NCBI RefSeq assembly: GCF_030816715.1
Contig: NZ_JAUSYH010000001.1
Location: forward strand, 4,650,001-4,714,000
Origin: Streptomyces achromogenes
Lineage (GTDB): Bacteria > Actinomycetota > Actinomycetes > Streptomycetales > Streptomycetaceae
Length of the DNA: 64,000 bases
Direction: 5' to 3'
A model generated the notes under the pieces. The model had not been told where the DNA came from. It saw only the letters and a list, made by a program, of their open reading frames with translations, and did not search any database. The position numbers were made by a program, and so were the translations under genes. The stretch's first letter is position 1. Each line of letters starts with the position of its first letter. Below, piece by piece: positions 60,690 through 64,000 of the stretch.

Positions 60690-61159
60690 CGGACGGCCCA
60701 GGGACGGCCCAGCCAGGTGCCAATCGGCGGCACGGCGCTCGGATCCTTCCCGCATTCCTCCATCGGGAGCTCCGCCGGCATCTGGAGTCGTTCGCCGAGC
60801 CGGGCCCGGACGGGCTGCTGTTCGTGGGAGAGAAGGGTGCTCCCTTCCGGCGCAGCACTTTCGGGCGAAGATGGCGTAAGGCTCGGGAGACCGTCGGCAT
60901 GCCCGAGGGCTTCCGGTTCTACGACCTCCGTCATACGGGGCACACTCTGTCCACGCGATCCGGTGCCACCCTCAAGGACACGATGGTCCGCGCCGGTCAG
61001 TCGTCCGAGAAGGCCGCGCTGATCTATCAGCACTCCGACGACGAACGACAGCAGGAAGTCGCCGCCTGCCTCGACGCCACCGTGCGGAAGGCGCGGGCCG
61101 CCGCGGCCGGGAGGGCTCCGGACGGGCCTTCTGGCACGAATCTGGCACGCGGCGAGTGA
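60690..61159 (+). pseudogene. Tyrosine integrase, C-terminal fragment
   Basis: The catalytic C-terminus of a phage/AICE-type tyrosine recombinase: LLFVGEKGAPFRRSTFGRRW, FYDLRHTGHTLSTRSGATLK, MVRAGQSSEKAALIYQHSDD. Arg (LRHTG) and the nucleophile Tyr (IYQH) are present, but the usual GH before the Tyr reads GQ. The core-binding N-terminal domain and start are gone; sequence before ~60740 is unrelated. It ends 50 nt inside the right att site, where the integrase gene of a tRNA-targeting element belongs. Confidence 0.8.
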
Positions 61160-61176
61160 TCACAGAAGACAGCAAA

Positions 61177-61203
61177 AAGGCCCGGCTCTCTGAGCTGGGC
61201 CTT
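61177..61203 (-). terminator. Terminator downstream of tRNA-Gly
   Basis: A 12-bp stem with one mismatch (61177-61188 with 61192-61203), 3-nt loop, followed on the minus strand by a T-run (complement of 61174-61178). It ends tRNA-Gly transcription and lies within the element side of the junction. Confidence 0.75.
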
Positions 61204-61208
61204 CTTCG

Positions 61209-61282
61209 TGGAGCGGGTGACGAGAATCGAACTCGCGCTCTCAGCTTGGGAAGCTGATGTTCTACCATTAAACTACACCCGC
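61209..61282 (-). tRNA. tRNA-Gly(CCC)
   Basis: A 74-nt tRNA with genomically encoded CCA (61209-61211). The acceptor stem GCGGGTG (5' end at 61282) pairs with CACCCGC, discriminator U. The anticodon stem TCAGC/GCTGA encloses TTCCCAA, giving anticodon CCC (codon GGG). T-arm GCGAGTTCGATTCTCGT is standard. Its 3' half is duplicated at 49938, so it served as an integration site. Confidence 0.95.
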
Positions 61283-61546
61283 GTAAGACGCCGGTCTGAA
61301 CCGGTGTCGGAACGCTCCGTCACTCTACCTCATGCCGGGCCCCGGGCGTCGAAGCCTCGGGGCCCGCCTGCGTCGCGAGGGAGGGATCGGTGTGTGGGCG
61401 GCCGGAGTTGGGGCGTACGGTGGTCGCGTGGAAGTGGGGTCGGGCGGGGTCGGAGTGCCGCCTGGAGGGTCGTCCCGTTCGTCCCGTAATGTGGCTTTCG
61501 GTGTCCGGCGAGCAGCAGCCGGACGCGGCTCTTGGGGAAGGGACTC
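61283..61546. other. Spacer between tRNA-Gly and a small gene
   Basis: Contains an 8-bp GGGCCCCG stem-loop (61337-61344 with 61358-61365) and otherwise only GT-rich sequence. No gene seen; the promoter for the 55-aa gene should lie in its last 100 nt. Confidence 0.4.
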
Positions 61547-61714
61547 ATGGACTTGATGGAGCGCACCGTCGTCCGTTGTGCCGACGGGCACGTGTTCAGC
61601 ACCGCTTCGTTCCCGATGCAGCAGGCCGAGCGGCTCGGTCCCGGACGGCTCGTCCGGTGTCCTCGGTGCGCCCGGTTGCGCAGTGCCGTGCCGGTGATGC
61701 TCGAGAAGCGGTAG
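61547..61714 (+). CDS. Small zinc-ribbon-like protein
   Basis: A 55-aa protein with RCADGHVF near the N-terminus and LVRCPRCARLR near the C-terminus. A single CxxC plus the Cys-x3-His pair could hold one zinc ion. ATG 61547 follows GGGAAGGGACTC. The family is found in Streptomyces next to dcd and tRNA genes; function unknown. Confidence 0.7.
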   Translation: MDLMERTVVRCADGHVFSTASFPMQQAERLGPGRLVRCPRCARLRSAVPVMLEKR

Positions 61715-61795
61715 CGGCGGGCGGAGAACGGAAAGCCCTGGCGCGCGGAGTCGTCCGATGGTGGTCGCTCCGCGCGCCTTGCGTATCCTCGGGAC

Positions 61796-62371
61796 GTGCT
61801 TCTCTCAGACAAGGACATCCGGGCCGAGATCGACGCCGGGCGGGTACGGATCGATCCCTACGACGAATCCATGGTGCAGCCGTCGAGCATCGACGTGCGA
61901 CTCGACCGTTACTTCCGGGTGTTCGAGAACCACCGCTACCCGCACATCGACCCCTCCGTGGAGCAGGCCGACCTGACCCGGCTCGTGGAGCCCGAGGGCG
62001 ACGAGCCGTTCATCCTCCACCCCGGGGAGTTCGTGCTCGCCTCCACGTACGAGGTCGTCAGCCTCCCCGACGACCTCGCCTCGCGGCTCGAGGGCAAGAG
62101 TTCCCTCGGGCGGCTCGGGCTGGTCACCCACTCCACCGCCGGGTTCATCGACCCCGGCTTCTCCGGGCATGTGACGCTCGAGCTGTCCAACCTCGCGACC
62201 CTGCCGATCAAGCTGTGGCCCGGTATGAAGATCGGGCAGCTGTGCATGTTCCGGCTCAGTTCGCCGGCCGAGTTCCCCTACGGCAGCGACCGCTACGGGT
62301 CCAGATACCAGGGCCAGCGCGGACCGACGGCGTCCCGGTCGTTCCTGAACTTCCACCGGACCCAGGTGTGA
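61796..62371 (+). CDS. dcd: dCTP deaminase
   Basis: A 191-aa homotrimeric dCTP deaminase converting dCTP to dUTP for thymidylate synthesis. Conserved MLLSDKDIRAEIDAGRVRID start, GKSSLGRLGLVTHSTAGFID catalytic segment with Ser and Glu/Arg residues, and SRYQGQRGPTASR close. GTG 61796 is the first in-frame start and has no Shine-Dalgarno in range, so the message may be leaderless. A core chromosomal gene, useful as an anchor for the region. Confidence 0.95.
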   Translation: MLLSDKDIRAEIDAGRVRIDPYDESMVQPSSIDVRLDRYFRVFENHRYPHIDPSVEQADLTRLVEPEGDEPFILHPGEFVLASTYEVVSLPDDLASRLEGKSSLGRLGLVTHSTAGFIDPGFSGHVTLELSNLATLPIKLWPGMKIGQLCMFRLSSPAEFPYGSDRYGSRYQGQRGPTASRSFLNFHRTQV

Positions 62372-62399
62372 GCGACGGCACGGACGACGCGGTACCGGC

Positions 62400-62504
62400 G
62401 CGCGGGACACGCTCGCCGACACGGGAAAGACGCTGAAGCCCGTGCGCGACTTCTGCCTGGACGCCGTCGCAGAGGTGCGCGGCGCCGTCGCCTGCGAGAA
62501 GTGA
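62400..62504 (+). pseudogene. Possible 3' remnant of a lost gene
   Basis: Between dcd and the DUF2568 gene a short frame reads DTLADTGKTLKPVRDFCLDA then VAEVRGAVACEK-stop, with coding-like third-position bias but no start codon or upstream continuation. It may be the tail of a deleted gene. Confidence 0.25.
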
Positions 62505-62529
62505 CAGTCGCTCGTGTGGAGGCACAGCA

Positions 62530-62913
62530 GTGATAACCGTTGCCCTGGCCTACAACCCGGTCATGCTCGGTCTCCGGTTCATGCTCGAACCGGCTGCCCT
62601 GGGCTCCTTCGCGTTCTGGGCCTGGCGGACAACGGCGTCCCCGTGGCGCTGGATCCTGGTCATTGCCCTACCCGTCGTCATCGGCTGGGCATGGGGAACC
62701 TTCGCGGTCTCGGGCGACGAGGCGCGTTCCGGGGACACCGAAGTCGAGACTCCTGGCCCGGTGCGGTTGGTGCTCGAACTCGTGGTCTTCTTCGGCGCTG
62801 TCGCTGCGTTGCACGCGGCTCACATGCGGCGCACCGCGATAGGGGGCCTGATGATTCTGGTCCTCTTCCACGTCGCCTCGTACGACCGGATCTGGTGGCT
62901 GCTCACCCATTGA
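62530..62913 (+). CDS. DUF2568 (YrdB-like) membrane protein
   Basis: A 127-aa protein with four TM helices (LGLRFMLEPAALGSFAFWAW, WRWILVIALPVVIGWAWGTF, VLELVVFFGAVAALHAAHM, AIGGLMILVLFHVASYDRIW). Typical DUF2568 layout; function unknown. The start is GTG 62530, preceded by GAGGCACAGCA; spacing is fair. Monocistronic. Confidence 0.8.
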   Translation: MITVALAYNPVMLGLRFMLEPAALGSFAFWAWRTTASPWRWILVIALPVVIGWAWGTFAVSGDEARSGDTEVETPGPVRLVLELVVFFGAVAALHAAHMRRTAIGGLMILVLFHVASYDRIWWLLTH

Positions 62914-62992
62914 ACTCGGGCTGAGACTCGCGAATCTCCTCCGGAGTCCACCCTGCCGGTAGCCGCGCGTCTGCCATCCCGTGATGTGGACG

Positions 62993-63217
62993 TCAGGCCG
63001 GCCGGGGCACGATCTTCACTGCCCGGTAGTCGTAGCCGTCCTGCTTGAAGCCAGGGGCTTCCCATTGGAGATCTACACGTTGCCCCGGCGACAGCGTATG
63101 GAAGCCCTTCGTCTGGATGTCGGAGTAGTGGCCCCAACAGCCGCCGGGTGTCTGGGGAGAGTCGAGTACCCCCCACCCTTCCTCGTCGTACCACTCACGG
63201 ACAGTCGCAGACACCAT
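62993..63217 (-). CDS. Divergent cold-shock-domain protein
   Basis: A 74-aa CSD-like protein: VREWYDEEGWGVLDSPQTPG with WGVL in place of the usual GFGFI, CWGHYSDIQTKGFHTLSPGQ and VDLQWEAPGFKQDGYDYRAV. The RNP1 aromatic pattern is altered, so RNA binding may be weakened or re-targeted. Related to the S. coelicolor small CSD paralogues. ATG 63217 has no strong ribosome binding site; the GTG after it is an alternative. Confidence 0.75.
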   Translation of the reverse strand: MVSATVREWYDEEGWGVLDSPQTPGGCWGHYSDIQTKGFHTLSPGQRVDLQWEAPGFKQDGYDYRAVKIVPRPA

Positions 63218-63266
63218 GCAGCGACTCTACGGGGAGCCGGCTGAGTCGGTCACGCCCTCGGAGTCG

Positions 63267-63992
63267 TCAACGCAGGCGGCGGGCTCGCAGTACCAGGTCG
63301 TCGGTGTGGTGCGTGCCGGCGCCGCCCTCGGGCGCCACCCGTGGCCGCTGCTCGTCCACCTCGACCCTCCAGTCGTCGTCGAGCAGGGCGGCGACCATCG
63401 AGGGCCAGACGTAGTCGGCCGGGTCGAAGCCGCCGTCGTGCGTCTGCCGGGTGTCCATCCCCGCGTGGTGGACGAGCAGCAGCACGCCGCCGGGCGCGAC
63501 GGCCGCGAGCAGTGCCCGCTCGGCCGCGGCGCCGGGAGTGCGCAGCAGGGCCGGGTACTGCGCGGAGACCAGGTCGAAGGAGGCCGGCGGGAGCGCCGCT
63601 TCGGTGAGTTCGGCGTGTACCCAGCGAACGGCGACGCCGGCGTCCCGCGCGTGCCCCGCCGCCCGCTCCAGTGCCACGCCCGAGACCTCGAGCGCGGTCA
63701 CGTCCCAGCCGCCGCGCGCGAGCCAGACGGCGTCCGCGCCCTCGCCGCAGCCGACGTCGAGCACTCGCCCGGGTGTCAGCCCGGCGACCTCGGCCACGAG
63801 GGCGCCGTTGGGCCGGCCGCTCCACAACCGGTGCCGGTCGGCGTATCGGTCGTCCCACTCCGCCCGCACCGCGGGGTCTCCGACGTAACCGTCGTAACCG
63901 TCGCGTGCGTTGTCTTCGTCGTATCCGGTGTGGCCGTCTGCGGCAGCTCGGGGGAGTTCGGGGGCGGGTGTCTCTGCGGTGTTGTCGATCAC
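63267..63992 (-). CDS. Class I SAM-dependent methyltransferase
   Basis: A 241-aa methyltransferase. SAM-binding motif I is VLDVGCGEGADAVWLARGGW, the acidic ribose-binding post-I segment is VTALEVSGVALERA, and motif IV region reads FDLVSAQYPALLR. Related to tellurite-resistance/TehB-like and ubiE-like methyltransferases; substrate unknown. The first ~40 residues (Asp/Gly/Tyr-rich, YDEDNARDGYDGYVGD) are probably disordered. Close to the window edge but complete. Confidence 0.85.
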   Translation of the reverse strand: MIDNTAETPAPELPRAAADGHTGYDEDNARDGYDGYVGDPAVRAEWDDRYADRHRLWSGRPNGALVAEVAGLTPGRVLDVGCGEGADAVWLARGGWDVTALEVSGVALERAAGHARDAGVAVRWVHAELTEAALPPASFDLVSAQYPALLRTPGAAAERALLAAVAPGGVLLLVHHAGMDTRQTHDGGFDPADYVWPSMVAALLDDDWRVEVDEQRPRVAPEGGAGTHHTDDLVLRARRLR

Positions 63993-64000
63993 GGGCCCAC

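Overview
The window is a GC-rich actinobacterial chromosome segment, almost certainly Streptomyces. Evidence: very high G+C at third codon positions, frequent GTG starts, ATGA/GTGA stop-start overlaps, SARP, gamma-butyrolactone (GBL) and AfsA-type signalling genes, a large NarL/OmpR two-component repertoire, and a dCTP deaminase gene next to tRNA-Gly. No rRNA or CRISPR array is seen, and there is one intact tRNA.

Layout. (1) 1-10.1 kb is mixed housekeeping and stress: a type II NADH dehydrogenase-like flavoprotein, a MerR-like regulator with a strong leader hairpin, an orphan GvpU-like protein, a CBS protein, a DEAD-box helicase and CspA with an intrinsic terminator, a PAP2-type membrane enzyme, an MBL-fold hydrolase and a 14-TM MFS exporter paired with a divergent LysR regulator. 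(2) 11.3-31.9 kb is a biosynthetic and signalling island. Its regulatory arm holds a SARP, a transposase-derived protein, a TetR, an SDR, a HAD protein, a frameshifted ScbR/ArpA-type receptor and an AfsA-type GBL synthase. Two near-identical palindromes sit at the receptor/AfsA promoter and upstream of the transposase-like/SARP genes. Its biosynthetic arm is a dedicated dissociated fatty-acid-like system: acyl-CoA carboxylase beta and epsilon, malonyl transferase, ACP, FabH, FabF, a CerJ/DpsC-like KASIII, a double 3-hydroxyacyl-CoA dehydrogenase, an aldo/keto reductase, a FAD monooxygenase, a HAD phosphatase and a second AfsA-like protein. There is no chain-length factor, so it is not a standard aromatic type II PKS. 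I infer a fatty-acyl-derived small molecule, possibly a butenolide or furan.

(3) 31.9-49.7 kb returns to chromosomal functions: an L,D-transpeptidase, a FemAB-MurJ pair followed by a two-component system and lipoprotein, a DUF2182/DUF1326 pair, a secreted serine hydrolase, a DesK/NarL-type two-component system, RidA, and a TetR/MFS pair with palindromic operators. A truncated Fe-S protein gene and an orphan operator copy lie beside that pair. (4) 49.94-61.25 kb is a decayed integrative element in tRNA-Gly(CCC). A 41-nt copy of the tRNA 3' end marks the left junction, and the intact tRNA plus a truncated tyrosine integrase mark the right. Between them are a PadR-ABC transporter operon, two transposase remnants, an acetyltransferase, a coupled pair of exported proteins and small hypotheticals. 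(5) 61.3-64 kb holds dcd, a DUF2568 membrane protein, a divergent cold-shock-domain protein and a methyltransferase.

How it may work together: the GBL receptor and AfsA would gate the SARP operon, the SARP would activate the fatty-acid-like operons, and the carboxylase and FabD homologues would supply malonyl-ACP. This is inference from gene content, spacing and repeated operator-like sequences. No similarity search was run, and product names rest on motif recognition.
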